From NCBI GenBank assembly GCA_900066355.1, contig FMEL01000004.1:52501-116500 (forward strand): DNA of 64,000 nt, read 5' to 3'. The notes under the pieces were generated by a model. It was given only the letters and a program-made list of their open reading frames with translations. It had not been told where the DNA came from and searched no databases. The stretch comes from an uncultured Ruminococcus sp. Lineage in GTDB: Bacteria > Bacillota > Clostridia > Lachnospirales > Lachnospiraceae. Shown piece by piece: positions 36,480 through 45,549 of the stretch. Positions within the stretch are counted from its first letter, which is position 1. Every line of letters starts with the position of its first letter. Made by a program: the position numbers and the translations under genes.

Positions 36480-38930
36480 ATGAATAATTTGAAAAACGAA
36501 ATCCATGCCTACTGGACGAACCGTGCCAGAGGTTATTCAGAATATAATCAGCAGGAAATGGCAGATGCCCGTAGAACGATGTGGAGGGACAAACTCCTTT
36601 CTCTGCTTGGAAATCAGTTTCCGGAAAAGAAACCGCAGGAGATTAAAATTCTCGATGTAGGAACCGGCCCGGGATTTTTTGCAATTCTTCTTGCAGAAGC
36701 CGGGTATCAGGTTACTGCAATTGATTATACCGAAGAAATGCTGAAAGAAGCACAGAGCAATGCAGGGGAGCTTACAAAGTGTATTGTGTGGAAAACAGGC
36801 GACGCGCAGGCGCTCGATGTGGAAAGCAACAGTTTTGATGTGATTGTAACAAGAAATGTTACATGGAATCTGCCGCGTCCGGACCTTGCATACAGAGAAT
36901 GGCTCCGTGTCCTGAAGCCGGGGGGTGTCCTTTATAACTTTGATGCTGACTGGTACGGTCATCTTTATAATGAAGAGAAACGAAGCAGTTACGAGAAAGA
37001 CCGTAAGCAGACGGAAGAGCAGAATGTGGAAGATTATTACAGCGGAACCGATATTGAGAAGATGGAAGAAATTGCCCGTCAGGTTCCGTTAAGCCGCCTG
37101 GAACGTCCGAAGTGGGATATTGAAACGATGCAGAAAGCAGGATTTCTTGATGTTTCCTGCGATGAAGAAGTATGGAAAGAGGTCTGGACAGAGGAAGAGA
37201 TCATCAACAATAGTACTTCTCCGATTTTTCTGCTGACAGGAAGAAAAAGAGATGCTTTTCATCTGAAAAATGTAACGGTGCAGCCGGGACAGAAGTGGCA
37301 CGGGGAACTGGAGCTTGCAAATGGTGAGATCAGACTGCCGGTGACTGTTCTGCATGGACATGGCACAGGAAAAACCATGCTGATCACAGCAGGTGTTCAT
37401 GCCGGTGAATATGTAGGGATCCAGGCCGCCATCGAGCTTGCACAGAAACTGAAAATCGAGAAGGTAACAGGAACGGTCATCATCATAAAAGCGTTGAACC
37501 GTCCGGCGTTTGAAGCGCGAAAAGGCAGCATGGGGCTTACAGATGGGAAGAATCTGAATCGTGAATTTCCGGGAAATCCGGACGGAACGGAGATGGAACG
37601 TCTTGCATGGGCTGTTTCTCAGGAATTGCAGCCGGTAGCAGATTATTATATCGACCTGCACAGTGGAGACGATTATGAAAAACTTACTCCATATGTTTAT
37701 TATGCAGGAGCGGCAGCAGAGGAAGTTGTCAGCTTTTCGAGACAGATGGCAGAACAGGTCGATGTGCCTTACATGGTAAAATCCAATGTGGCATCCGGCG
37801 GTTCTTATAACTATGCGGCTTCACAGGGAATCCCGAGTATTCTGATCGAGCGTGGAGGAATGGGTGACTGGACTTATGAGGAAGTCAGATCCACTCGCAG
37901 GGATGTCCGTAATATTCTCTGTCATCTGGGCATTTATCAGGGACTGAAAGATTTCCGTACCTACTATCCTCTGGATGTAGCCGATATTTGCTATCAGGAT
38001 GCCGAGGAAAACGGACTCTGGTATCCGTTTAAAAAAGTCGGTGATATGATTCAGGAAGGTGATATTCTCGGAGAAGTCCGCGATTATGAAGGCAATGTAA
38101 AAGAAATCAGTGTCGCAGAGTTTGACGGTGTGCTTCTTTATCAGTGCGGCACGCTGCAGGTGCTTGGAAATGGTCCGATGGTCACATATGGAAGAATCGT
38201 CAGCCGGTATGATGAACGCAAGGAGCGAATCGTCAATTACTGGGAAAAACGAAGCGACAGTTTTCTCATGCAGAAACGTCAGGAACTGCACAGTGCTATG
38301 GCAGAACGCTGGATGAAAGAAATACGTGCGCAGCTTCCAAAAGGAAAAAAACTGCGTATTCTTGATGTGGGATGCGGTGCTGGATTTTTCTCCGTTCTGC
38401 TTGCAAAAGAAGGCCATCAGGTGACAGGTATCGACTTGACACCTGATATGATCAAAAATGCACGTCTTCTTGCATCAGAGGAAAAAACAGACTGCGAATT
38501 TCTGGTAATGGATGCCGAAAATCCGGAATTTCCGGAGGGTACATTTGATGTGATCATTTCCAGAAACCTGACCTGGACACTGCCGCACGTAAGCCATGCT
38601 TATGGCGAGTGGCTCCGTGTCCTGAAAAAAGGCGGGGTTCTGCTTAACTTTGATGCAAATTACGGACTTACAGATTTTTCCAATGTCGCAGATCTTCCGG
38701 AAAATCATGCACACAATATTCTCGGTGATGATATGATGCGTGAGTGTGAGGAGATCAAGCGTCAGCTTCCAATCAGTTCTTACAGCCGTCCGGCGTGGGA
38801 TCTGGAAACATTAGGTTCTATGGAAGTAAAAGATTTCAGAGTGGATCTGGGTATCAGCAGCAGGATTTATCTGGAAAAAGACGAATTTTATAATCCCACT
38901 CCACTGTTTATGCTGCGGACAGTTAAATAA
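36480..38930 (+). CDS. Methyltransferase - AstE-like deacylase - methyltransferase fusion
   Basis: An 816-aa cytoplasmic three-domain enzyme. Residues ~1-255 form a class I SAM methyltransferase (ILDVGTGPGFFAILL near 57; TRNVTWNLP; EWLRVLKPGGVL). Residues ~260-575 form a succinylglutamate desuccinylase/aspartoacylase-type zinc hydrolase with the full site: His307 and Glu310 (VHAGEYVG), His394 (DLHSGDD) and Glu457 (LIERGG). Residues ~580-816 form a second methyltransferase (ILDVGCGAGFFSVLL near 627; SRNLTWTLP; EWLRVLKKGGVL), clearly paralogous to the first. Reactions are likely N- or O-methylation plus release of an acyl or amino-acyl group. The substrate is unknown. It precedes a LysR gene and two Nik-type importers, which suggests processing of an imported metal chelate or small peptide. 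Confidence 0.85.
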   Translation: MNNLKNEIHAYWTNRARGYSEYNQQEMADARRTMWRDKLLSLLGNQFPEKKPQEIKILDVGTGPGFFAILLAEAGYQVTAIDYTEEMLKEAQSNAGELTKCIVWKTGDAQALDVESNSFDVIVTRNVTWNLPRPDLAYREWLRVLKPGGVLYNFDADWYGHLYNEEKRSSYEKDRKQTEEQNVEDYYSGTDIEKMEEIARQVPLSRLERPKWDIETMQKAGFLDVSCDEEVWKEVWTEEEIINNSTSPIFLLTGRKRDAFHLKNVTVQPGQKWHGELELANGEIRLPVTVLHGHGTGKTMLITAGVHAGEYVGIQAAIELAQKLKIEKVTGTVIIIKALNRPAFEARKGSMGLTDGKNLNREFPGNPDGTEMERLAWAVSQELQPVADYYIDLHSGDDYEKLTPYVYYAGAAAEEVVSFSRQMAEQVDVPYMVKSNVASGGSYNYAASQGIPSILIERGGMGDWTYEEVRSTRRDVRNILCHLGIYQGLKDFRTYYPLDVADICYQDAEENGLWYPFKKVGDMIQEGDILGEVRDYEGNVKEISVAEFDGVLLYQCGTLQVLGNGPMVTYGRIVSRYDERKERIVNYWEKRSDSFLMQKRQELHSAMAERWMKEIRAQLPKGKKLRILDVGCGAGFFSVLLAKEGHQVTGIDLTPDMIKNARLLASEEKTDCEFLVMDAENPEFPEGTFDVIISRNLTWTLPHVSHAYGEWLRVLKKGGVLLNFDANYGLTDFSNVADLPENHAHNILGDDMMRECEEIKRQLPISSYSRPAWDLETLGSMEVKDFRVDLGISSRIYLEKDEFYNPTPLFMLRTVK

Positions 38931-38974
38931 CAGGCAGACAACAGGACTGACTATAACAATATGCGGAGAATCAT

Positions 38975-39883
38975 ATGGATTTAAAACAATTACAATATTT
39001 GGTGACATGTGCGCAGGCCGGATCTTTCAGTGATGCGGCAAAGACCCTTTATTCTACACAATCAAGTGTCAGTAAGGTGATAAAGGCACTGGAGGATAAT
39101 CTCGGAATGCAGCTTTTTGAACGGCTGCCACGTGGAATACGCCTTACGGTACAGGGACAGAAGGTTTATCATTATGCCTGCCGGATCACAAATGAGGTCG
39201 AAGTTCTGGAAAATATGTCGGCAAACGGCATGACAAAATGGATCCGTATTTCCATGAATCCCAGTTCCTGGTTTGCCGATCTGTTTGTGGATTTTTATAA
39301 TGAAACATATGAAAAAAACTATCATTTCCAATTGACGACAGCAGGTGTGCGAAGTGTTATGGAGCGCGTCCGTGACTATATGGATGACATTGGTTTTGTC
39401 TATATCCTGAGCCAGCAGAAAGAGAATTTCCTGCATGAACTGGCAAAAAACAAGCTGCAGTTTGTATCTCTGCATGAGACAGATGTGATCCTTTATCCGG
39501 GACGGCAGACAGAACTTTATGATTTGGAAAAAGAGACTGTAAATCTGGGAGAGCTTGAGGGAGTACGGTTCATACAGAATTATCAGGATGAATTTTTTGA
39601 TATCGGATCTGTAAATGAGGAGGCTTTTCAGTGGAAAGACCTTGATATTTCCGTGCTGACCAACAGTGATTATATTATGGAAAGAATGCTGAAAAACAGC
39701 AAAGTCTCCAATGTGAGCGGAAGCTATCTTTCCGAAAATAAGGCGGGCACGGCACCGGGAATCCCTCTGAATATGGGGGACAGTAAAGTTGTTTTTGGCT
39801 ATATCATTCACAGAGGAGAAGAAATGGATGAAAGTATACAGGAATTTCTTGAGTTTCTGATGAGCAGACTTCCAAAAAGTTAA
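38975..39883 (+). CDS. LysR-family transcriptional regulator
   Basis: A 302-aa protein. The N-terminal winged helix-turn-helix (MDLKQLQYLVTCAQAGSFSD, then AKTLYSTQSSVSKVIKALED, LFERLPRGIRLTVQG) is typical LysR. The effector domain (~90-300) is more diverged. The gene lies 44 nt after the fusion enzyme and before the first ABC operon in the same direction. It probably controls one or both in response to the transported compound, although LysR genes are more often divergent from their targets. A terminator separates it from the ABC genes, so these are a separate transcript. Confidence 0.9.
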   Translation: MDLKQLQYLVTCAQAGSFSDAAKTLYSTQSSVSKVIKALEDNLGMQLFERLPRGIRLTVQGQKVYHYACRITNEVEVLENMSANGMTKWIRISMNPSSWFADLFVDFYNETYEKNYHFQLTTAGVRSVMERVRDYMDDIGFVYILSQQKENFLHELAKNKLQFVSLHETDVILYPGRQTELYDLEKETVNLGELEGVRFIQNYQDEFFDIGSVNEEAFQWKDLDISVLTNSDYIMERMLKNSKVSNVSGSYLSENKAGTAPGIPLNMGDSKVVFGYIIHRGEEMDESIQEFLEFLMSRLPKS

Positions 39884-39954
39884 TCCACTGTGAACGAGTA
39901 TAAAGTTAATCCGTACTTATTCCATAACATGCATAAAGTATTCAATTTAAGAAT

Positions 39955-39990
39955 AGCACAGAACCCTCCCACGGGGTTGTGTGCTTTTTT
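39955..39990 (+). terminator. Intrinsic terminator after the LysR gene
   Basis: AGCACAGAACCC pairs with GGGGTTGTGTGCT around TCCCAC, followed by six Ts. The T tract runs straight into the -35 of the next promoter. Confidence 0.88.
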
Positions 39991-40018
39991 GACATTTGCT
40001 AGACTGTAATTGTTAAAT
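39989..40018 (+). promoter_or_regulatory. Promoter of the first Nik-type ABC operon
   Basis: Consensus TTGACA (39989-39994) and TTAAAT (40013-40018) with an 18-nt spacer. The predicted start point falls at the edge of the 27-bp palindrome at 40023. Confidence 0.6.
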
Positions 40019-40022
40019 TGTT

Positions 40023-40049
40023 GTAACTGTGAGGATACGGGACAGTTAC
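40023..40049 (+). repeat. 27-bp palindromic element (copy 2) at the start point of the Nik-type operon
   Basis: GTAACTGT-11 nt-ACAGTTAC, differing from 24234-24260 at only a few central positions. Its place at the predicted transcription start would suit an operator; a dispersed repeat is the alternative. Confidence 0.7.
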
Positions 40050-40102
40050 GATTTATCATGCGGATATGTTGTCTGATGCTATGCAGGCATGAAGGAGAAC
40101 GA

Positions 40103-41047
40103 ATGATTAAATATATTTTAAAAAGACTTCTTCAGTTGATTCCGATTCTGATCGGAATCACTTTTTTGTCTTTTGTCATGATGCGTCTGGCGGGCGGTGA
40201 TGCAGTTACCTACATGTATGAAAATGCAGGTTCGGCAGTCTCACAGGAAGTCATTGATGAGACGAGAAAAGAGTACGGGCTGGATCAGCCGTTTCTTGTG
40301 CAATATGCAAAGTGGTTTGCAGGAATGGCAACCGGAGATATGGGCAAGAGCTATGTATCGAAGAGAGATGTTTATGAAACTTTCATAGAAAAACTTCCGG
40401 CAACAATCATGCTGACGGTTTCTTCAGTATTGCTGACGATGCTGATCGCAATTCCGTTTGGAATCCTTTCGGCAGTAAAACATAATAAATGGATCGATTA
40501 TTTAATTCGTTTTTTCAGTTTCATAGGAAATTCCATGCCGAATTTTTTTGCGGCGCTGGTGCTGATGTATTTCTTTTCTATCAGACTGGGATGGCTTCCG
40601 GTCATTACCAGTGACAACGTCGCGTTAAGTCTTGTCCTGCCTACGCTGACGCTGGCAATCTCCATGGCATCAAAATATACCCGTCAGGTAAGAGCGACAA
40701 TCCTTGAAGAACTGAATAAAGACTATGTGGCCGGAGCCAGAGCGCGAGGTGTCAGAGGCAGTGTGATCATCTGGAAAAATGTGATGAAATCTTCCATGCT
40801 CACGATCATTACGCTGCTGGCATTGTCCATAGGAAATCTTCTGGGTGGAACCACGATCGTTGAGACTATTTTTATGTGGGACGGTGTCGGTAAAATGGCA
40901 GTAGATGCCATAACTATGAGAGATTACCCGATCATTCAGGCGTATGTGGCATGGATGGCGATTATTTATGTAGTGGTAAATCTGATCACAGATATCATTT
41001 ATCATTATCTGGATCCTCGCGTAAGACTGGGAGGTGACAGAGTATGA
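40103..41047 (+). CDS. Nickel/peptide-type ABC transporter permease 1 (NikB-like)
   Basis: A 314-aa inner-membrane permease of the DppB/OppB/NikB family. It begins MIKYILKRLLQLIPILIGIT, the classical start of this family, with about six helices. The ATPase-contact loop holds TRQVRATILEELNKDYVAGARARG, and the C-terminus has VETIFMWDGVGKMAVDAI and DIIYHYLDPRVRLG. The start is ATG 40103 after AAGGAG; the 31 codons upstream in frame cover the palindromic element and are leader. It overlaps the next permease gene by 4 nt (ATGA). First gene of an operon in the order B, C, A, D, E. Confidence 0.93.
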   Translation: MIKYILKRLLQLIPILIGITFLSFVMMRLAGGDAVTYMYENAGSAVSQEVIDETRKEYGLDQPFLVQYAKWFAGMATGDMGKSYVSKRDVYETFIEKLPATIMLTVSSVLLTMLIAIPFGILSAVKHNKWIDYLIRFFSFIGNSMPNFFAALVLMYFFSIRLGWLPVITSDNVALSLVLPTLTLAISMASKYTRQVRATILEELNKDYVAGARARGVRGSVIIWKNVMKSSMLTIITLLALSIGNLLGGTTIVETIFMWDGVGKMAVDAITMRDYPIIQAYVAWMAIIYVVVNLITDIIYHYLDPRVRLGGDRV

Positions 41048-41910
41048 GTAAAACGAAAAAAACGATAACTGTCCGCAGGCAGAAAATAAAGAAAAACCAT
41101 GTGAGAGAAAAGCTGATCTTTTTTACAATACTGGTACTGATCCTGCTTGTAATTGCAGCCTTTGCCCGGAAACTCTGCCCGTATGATCCGGATATGCAGG
41201 ATCTTCTGCTGGCGCAGAAACCGCCCAGCACAGAACATATACTGGGAACTGACCGTTACGGAAGGGATATGCTTTCGAGAGTACTGGTGGGAAGCACGAC
41301 GAGTATTTATGCAACACTGCTTCTGGTAGCAATCATTACTGTAGTCGGAACCGCAATTGGTATTATATGTGGCTGGTGCGGAGGAATTCTGGATACTGTT
41401 CTGATGCGTGTGTCCGATCTGTTTCTGGCATTTCCGAGCCTTGTATTTGCCCTTGCGGTAGCTGGTGTGCTCGGTGGAGGTATTCAGAATGCAATCATAG
41501 CTCTGGCTGTAATTGGATGGCCGAAGTTTGCCAGACTTGCCAGAGGACTGACTCTTGCACAGAAAGACTCAACGTATCTGATGGCGGTGAGACTGTCGGG
41601 AAGCAGCACATTTAAGATTATGTTTAAACATATTTTGCCGAATATTGCCGGTCCGATATTGGTTACTTCGGTTCTTGATATCGGAACGATGATGATGGAA
41701 CTGGCCGGACTTTCTTTTCTCGGGCTTGGCGTACAGCCGCCGATGGCAGAGTGGGGAAGCATGATCAATGATGGAAGAAGTATGCTTCAGATCTCACCAT
41801 GGATGGTACTTGCACCGGGACTTGCCATATTTATAACGGTTATGATCTTTAATCTTTTCGGAGATACGCTCAGGGACTATATGGATCCAAAAGAAAGAAC
41901 TAAGAGATAA
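41044..41910 (+). CDS. Nickel/peptide-type ABC transporter permease 2 (NikC-like)
   Basis: A 288-aa permease of the DppC/OppC/NikC family. A short basic N-terminus, the first helix (LIFFTILVLILLVIAAFA) and the family extracellular segment PPSTEHILGTDRYGRDMLSRV are seen. The coupling loop (PKFARLARGLTLAQKDSTYLM) is followed by ELAGLSFLGLGVQPPMAEWG. It pairs with the NikB-like protein to form the channel. ATGA overlap indicates translational coupling. Confidence 0.93.
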   Translation: MSKTKKTITVRRQKIKKNHVREKLIFFTILVLILLVIAAFARKLCPYDPDMQDLLLAQKPPSTEHILGTDRYGRDMLSRVLVGSTTSIYATLLLVAIITVVGTAIGIICGWCGGILDTVLMRVSDLFLAFPSLVFALAVAGVLGGGIQNAIIALAVIGWPKFARLARGLTLAQKDSTYLMAVRLSGSSTFKIMFKHILPNIAGPILVTSVLDIGTMMMELAGLSFLGLGVQPPMAEWGSMINDGRSMLQISPWMVLAPGLAIFITVMIFNLFGDTLRDYMDPKERTKR

Positions 41911-41935
41911 GCATATAAAGAAAGGAAAAACTACT

Positions 41936-43471
41936 ATGAAGAAGAAATTAATTGCGGTAATTCTTACAGGAGTAATGCTGGCAGCAGGAATGTCCACAAG
42001 TGTATGGGCTGATGGTGAAAAGTCATTTGTATACGGAACAACCGGTTACAGTGAGGAAATGGGAGATGCGGGATTAAACCCGCACGATAATTATTCCGGA
42101 TGGAGCGCACTTCGTTATGGTGTCGGAGAAACTCTTTTCAAATACAATGACAATATGGAAGTAGAGCCGTGGCTTGCAACAGATTATGAATTCGTGGACG
42201 ATACAACTGTAAAGATCACACTTCGTGACGGCGTGAAGTTTTCCAGTGGACGTACCATGGATGCAGAGGCAGTCAAAGAATGTCTGGAAGATCTGATCGC
42301 AGTTCATGACCGTGCGCCTTATGATCTGAAGATCGACCATATTGATGCGGATGGTCTGACACTTACTATTTATACGACAGAACCATGTCCGGCAATCATC
42401 AATTACCTTGGTGATCCGTATGGTGCGATCATCGATATGGATTATGGCGTTCAGGGAGAAGGCGGTTCTGCGAATGTGGCAGGAACAGGCCCGTATATTG
42501 CAGAGAATGTTACTCCAACCCAGATCGATCTGGTCAAAAATGAGAACTACTGGGGCGGTGAAGTAAAAGTAGACAAAGTTACTGTCAAATCTTTTGCAGA
42601 CGGAAGTGCGCTGACAGCAGCCCTGCAGACCGGAGATATTCAGGGAACTTATGGACTGCAGTATGATAACTATCCTCTGTTTGAAAACAATTCAGACTAT
42701 ACCATTAACTCGTGTGCGACCAGCCGCTGCTTCTTCGGACAGTTCAATATGGATTCAGAGATCATGCAGGACCAGAATGTCCGCAAAGCTGTTGAGATGG
42801 GAATCGACAAAGACGGATTCTGTTCTGTGATCATGCAGGGACGTGGTGTTCCGGCAAAAGCAGCCTTCCCGAGCAGTTTTTCCTATGGAAATGACGCTGT
42901 AGAAACCGTTTCCTATGATCCGGACGGAGCAAAGAAGCTTCTTGAAGAATCCGGATGGACAGATACAGACGGTGATGGATACGTGGATAAGGATGGCCAG
43001 AAGTTAAGCATTAACTGGCTGACATATCCGACTCGTCTGGAGCAGCCGAAGCTTGCAGAGTATGCACAGGCTACACTGAAGGATATCGGTATTGATGTTG
43101 TTGTAAATAATACATCTGACCATATGACAATTGCCAAGAGTGGAGATTTTGATGTATATGTAAGCTCTACAACTACAGCACCGACCGGAGATCCGGAATA
43201 CTTCTTCACCAGTACAGTTACAGGTGCAAAGAACTATGGAAACTATCAGAATGAAGAAGTAACAAAACTGACAGATCAGCTTCATCAGACCTTCGATAAG
43301 GATGAAAGATCCAAACTTGCAGTAGAACTTCAGCAGGATATTCTGGATGATGACGCCTTTTTCTTTGTATCTCATCTGAATATGGGAATCGTAACCAAGT
43401 CAAATGTTACAGGAATGGCAGCACATCCATGTGATTACTATGAGATTACTGCAGATCTGGATGTAAAGTAA
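41936..43471 (+). CDS. Solute-binding protein of Nik/peptide ABC transporter 1
   Basis: A 511-aa family 5 binding protein. The signal peptide (MKKKLIAVILTGVMLAAGMS, cleavage after VWA) has no lipobox Cys. The mature N-terminus includes GLNPHDNYSGWSALRYGVGE and PWLATDYEF, similar in layout to E. coli NikA (GPLNPH...PWLA). The family signature region is TVKITLRDGVKFSSGRTM. It has few His residues and no His-rich tail. Ligand could be a Ni chelate or a short peptide. The gene sits third in its operon, 25 nt after the permease, which is unusual because binding-protein genes usually come first. How it stays at the cell surface without lipidation is unclear. Confidence 0.9.
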   Translation: MKKKLIAVILTGVMLAAGMSTSVWADGEKSFVYGTTGYSEEMGDAGLNPHDNYSGWSALRYGVGETLFKYNDNMEVEPWLATDYEFVDDTTVKITLRDGVKFSSGRTMDAEAVKECLEDLIAVHDRAPYDLKIDHIDADGLTLTIYTTEPCPAIINYLGDPYGAIIDMDYGVQGEGGSANVAGTGPYIAENVTPTQIDLVKNENYWGGEVKVDKVTVKSFADGSALTAALQTGDIQGTYGLQYDNYPLFENNSDYTINSCATSRCFFGQFNMDSEIMQDQNVRKAVEMGIDKDGFCSVIMQGRGVPAKAAFPSSFSYGNDAVETVSYDPDGAKKLLEESGWTDTDGDGYVDKDGQKLSINWLTYPTRLEQPKLAEYAQATLKDIGIDVVVNNTSDHMTIAKSGDFDVYVSSTTTAPTGDPEYFFTSTVTGAKNYGNYQNEEVTKLTDQLHQTFDKDERSKLAVELQQDILDDDAFFFVSHLNMGIVTKSNVTGMAAHPCDYYEITADLDVK

Positions 43472-43494
43472 ATGTCTGAGGAGAGCAAAATATT

Positions 43495-44295
43495 ATGGAT
43501 TCTTTGCTTCGTGTAGAGCATGTGACAATTTCTTATAATGGAAAACCAGTGGTTCAGGATGTCAGTTTTGAATTAAAACAGGGCGAGATTCTTGGAATCG
43601 TGGGCGAGTCCGGAAGCGGTAAAAGTACGATTGTCAAAGCCATCATGGGACTTTTGGGTGAAGAAGGTCTGGTTACAAGAGGTGATATCTGGTACAAAGG
43701 TGAAAACCTTACAGATATGAGCGAGAAAAAGCTCCGTAAGCTTCTTGGAACAGAGATCGGGATGGTATTTCAGGACTGCAAAGCCGCGTTATGTCCTGTA
43801 CGGACGATCGGAGCACAGATACATGAAGCAGTGTCAGAACATGAGAAAATCAGCAAGAAGGAAGTCCGGGAACGTGCAGGAGAGATCATGAAGAAGATTG
43901 GTCTGGATGACAGTGACCGTGTGCTGGACAGCTACCCGTTTGAACTCTCTGGCGGAATGAATCAGCGAGTAGGGATCTGTACAGCCATGATCATGCATCC
44001 GAACCTGCTTCTGGCAGATGAACCTACCAGTGCATTGGATGTAACCGTGCAGAAACAGGTAGTAGAGGAACTTCTGCTTATGCGTAAAGAATACAATACT
44101 GCAATGATTCTTGTAACGCATAATATCGGTGTTGTAAGGATGATGGCAAACAGAATACTGGTTCTTCAGAATGGACAGGTAAGAGATTACGGAGAGACCA
44201 AGAGCGTCCTGGACTATCCGGAAGATCCGTATACAAAGAAACTGATGAGTTCCGTACTTCATCTGAAACGGAACAGCAATCAGGAGGAGAACTGA
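43495..44295 (+). CDS. ABC transporter ATPase 1 (NikD/DppD-like)
   Basis: A 266-aa ATP-binding subunit. Walker A is GESGSGKST, the Q-loop VFQDCKAALCP, the signature ELSGGMNQRV, Walker B LLLADEPTSALD and the H-loop LVTHN. It lacks the extended Cys-bearing oligopeptide tail, so it is close to NikD in length. Two nucleotides separate it from the next ATPase gene. The two ATPases should form a heterodimer driving uptake. Confidence 0.93.
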   Translation: MDSLLRVEHVTISYNGKPVVQDVSFELKQGEILGIVGESGSGKSTIVKAIMGLLGEEGLVTRGDIWYKGENLTDMSEKKLRKLLGTEIGMVFQDCKAALCPVRTIGAQIHEAVSEHEKISKKEVRERAGEIMKKIGLDDSDRVLDSYPFELSGGMNQRVGICTAMIMHPNLLLADEPTSALDVTVQKQVVEELLLMRKEYNTAMILVTHNIGVVRMMANRILVLQNGQVRDYGETKSVLDYPEDPYTKKLMSSVLHLKRNSNQEEN

Positions 44296-44296
44296 A

Positions 44297-45055
44297 ATGA
44301 CAGATATTATCCTGAAAACAGACCATCTCAAAAAGATATTTATATCAGGGAAAAAATCTATAACGGCTGTGGATGATGTAAGCTTTGAACTGAAGCAGGG
44401 CGAATGCCTTGGAATTGTAGGTGAGTCCGGATCCGGCAAAAGTACGATCGCCAAGATGCTCACACATCTGGAGCCGGTGACAGATGGACAGATTTTTCTT
44501 AAAGGAAAGGACATTACCAACGTCAGAGGTAAAATCTTAAGAAAAACCTATCAGGATATCCAGATGGTTTTTCAGATGCCGATGGAATCTTTTGATCCGA
44601 GACGTACTCTGGGAGACGGAATTGGGGAAAGTCTTCGGAACATGGGGATAAGCCGTGCAGAAACACGGAAACGTGTGGAAAATCTTTTCGAAAGATGTGG
44701 TCTGGATGCGGAATACGCAGGCCGCTATCCACATCAGGTCAGTGGAGGACAGTGTCAGAGAGCAGCAATTGCCAGAGCGCTTGCAGTCAGTCCGGACATC
44801 CTGATCTGTGATGAGGCAACCAGCGCACTGGATGTAACCGTGCAGAAACAGATTCTGGAACTGCTGACCGAACTGAAACAGAAAGAAAATCTGTCATTTA
44901 TCCTGATCTGCCACGATCTTGCACTGGTGCAGGCCTTCTGTGACAAAGTCCTGGTTCTCTATCATGGAAAGACCGTAGAATACGGAACTCCGGATGATAT
45001 CATCTATCATCCGAAGATGGATTATACAAAGAAATTAATAGATTCAGTTTTATAA
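44297..45055 (+). CDS. ABC transporter ATPase 2 (NikE/DppF-like)
   Basis: A 252-aa ATP-binding subunit with Walker A GESGSGKST, Q-loop VFQMPMESFDPRRTL, signature VSGGQCQRAAIARAL, Walker B ILICDEATSALD and switch His in ICHDLALV. It is the partner of the preceding ATPase. Last gene of the first importer operon. A degraded DJ-1/PfpI fragment and a terminator follow within 180 nt. Confidence 0.93.
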   Translation: MTDIILKTDHLKKIFISGKKSITAVDDVSFELKQGECLGIVGESGSGKSTIAKMLTHLEPVTDGQIFLKGKDITNVRGKILRKTYQDIQMVFQMPMESFDPRRTLGDGIGESLRNMGISRAETRKRVENLFERCGLDAEYAGRYPHQVSGGQCQRAAIARALAVSPDILICDEATSALDVTVQKQILELLTELKQKENLSFILICHDLALVQAFCDKVLVLYHGKTVEYGTPDDIIYHPKMDYTKKLIDSVL

Positions 45056-45101
45056 AATTAACAGCATAATAATCAGCGACAATAACCGGAGGGCAGGAAG
45101 T

Positions 45102-45170
45102 ATAGTTGTAAATGCTTTTCTGTTTGATGATTTTGAAGTGATGGATGCGTTTGGTCCGGTGCAGATTTAA
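45102..45170 (+). pseudogene. Remnant of a DJ-1/PfpI-family gene
   Basis: Reading from ATA 45102 behind GGAGGGCAGG gives VVNAFLFDDFEVMDAFGPVQ, then a stop. This is the unmistakable first strand-helix of DJ-1/PfpI proteins (VxVLLFDDFExLDxFGPVE). The start codon is lost (ATA for ATG) and the remaining ~170 residues are missing. It is a scar of a gene that once followed the ATPase gene. Confidence 0.6.
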
Positions 45171-45200
45171 GAACATGAATTGAAATTGAAAATGACATAA

Positions 45201-45235
45201 AAAAGTACTTCCCGCGGAATGGAAGTACTTTTTTA
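45201..45235 (+). terminator. Terminator of the first Nik-type operon
   Basis: AAAAGTACTTCC-CGCGGAAT-GGAAGTACTTTT is a 12-bp perfect stem followed by Ts. Confidence 0.9.
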
Positions 45236-45345
45236 TTATGGGTTGAATGTGCATCAATTGTGGAGGTCTGTGCACTTTATTCGGTAGTAACACAAGTCCT
45301 TTGTGTTGTCTATATTTTAACAAAATGCAGTGCAAAAACAAGCCT

Positions 45346-45418
45346 CCCAGGGGGATACAGAGCTATGAAAAAAGCGCAGGATCTATGCGATATATGAATA
45401 GGTCAATATCCCCCTGGG
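45346..45418. repeat. Perfect 12-bp inverted repeat upstream of the second Nik-type operon
   Basis: CCCAGGGGGATA (45346-45357) and TATCCCCCTGGG (45407-45418) are separated by 49 nt and end 4 nt before the candidate -35. The wide spacing suits DNA looping by a regulator. The rest of 45236-45549 holds no gene. Confidence 0.7.
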
Positions 45419-45422
45419 ACGG

Positions 45423-45451
45423 TTATATACGGTCAAAATTGATGGTATACT
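45423..45451 (+). promoter_or_regulatory. Candidate promoter of the second Nik-type operon
   Basis: TTATAT (45423-45428), a 17-nt spacer, and extended -10 TGG-TATACT (45446-45451), about 100 nt before the start codon. Confidence 0.45.
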
Positions 45452-45549
45452 GATAGAACTTGTTATGCATAATAAATAAAAACAAATCCTGAAAGTGTTG
45501 ATAGACACAGCATTGTGCATAAATGAGAACAAAAGGAGGAAATGAGATA

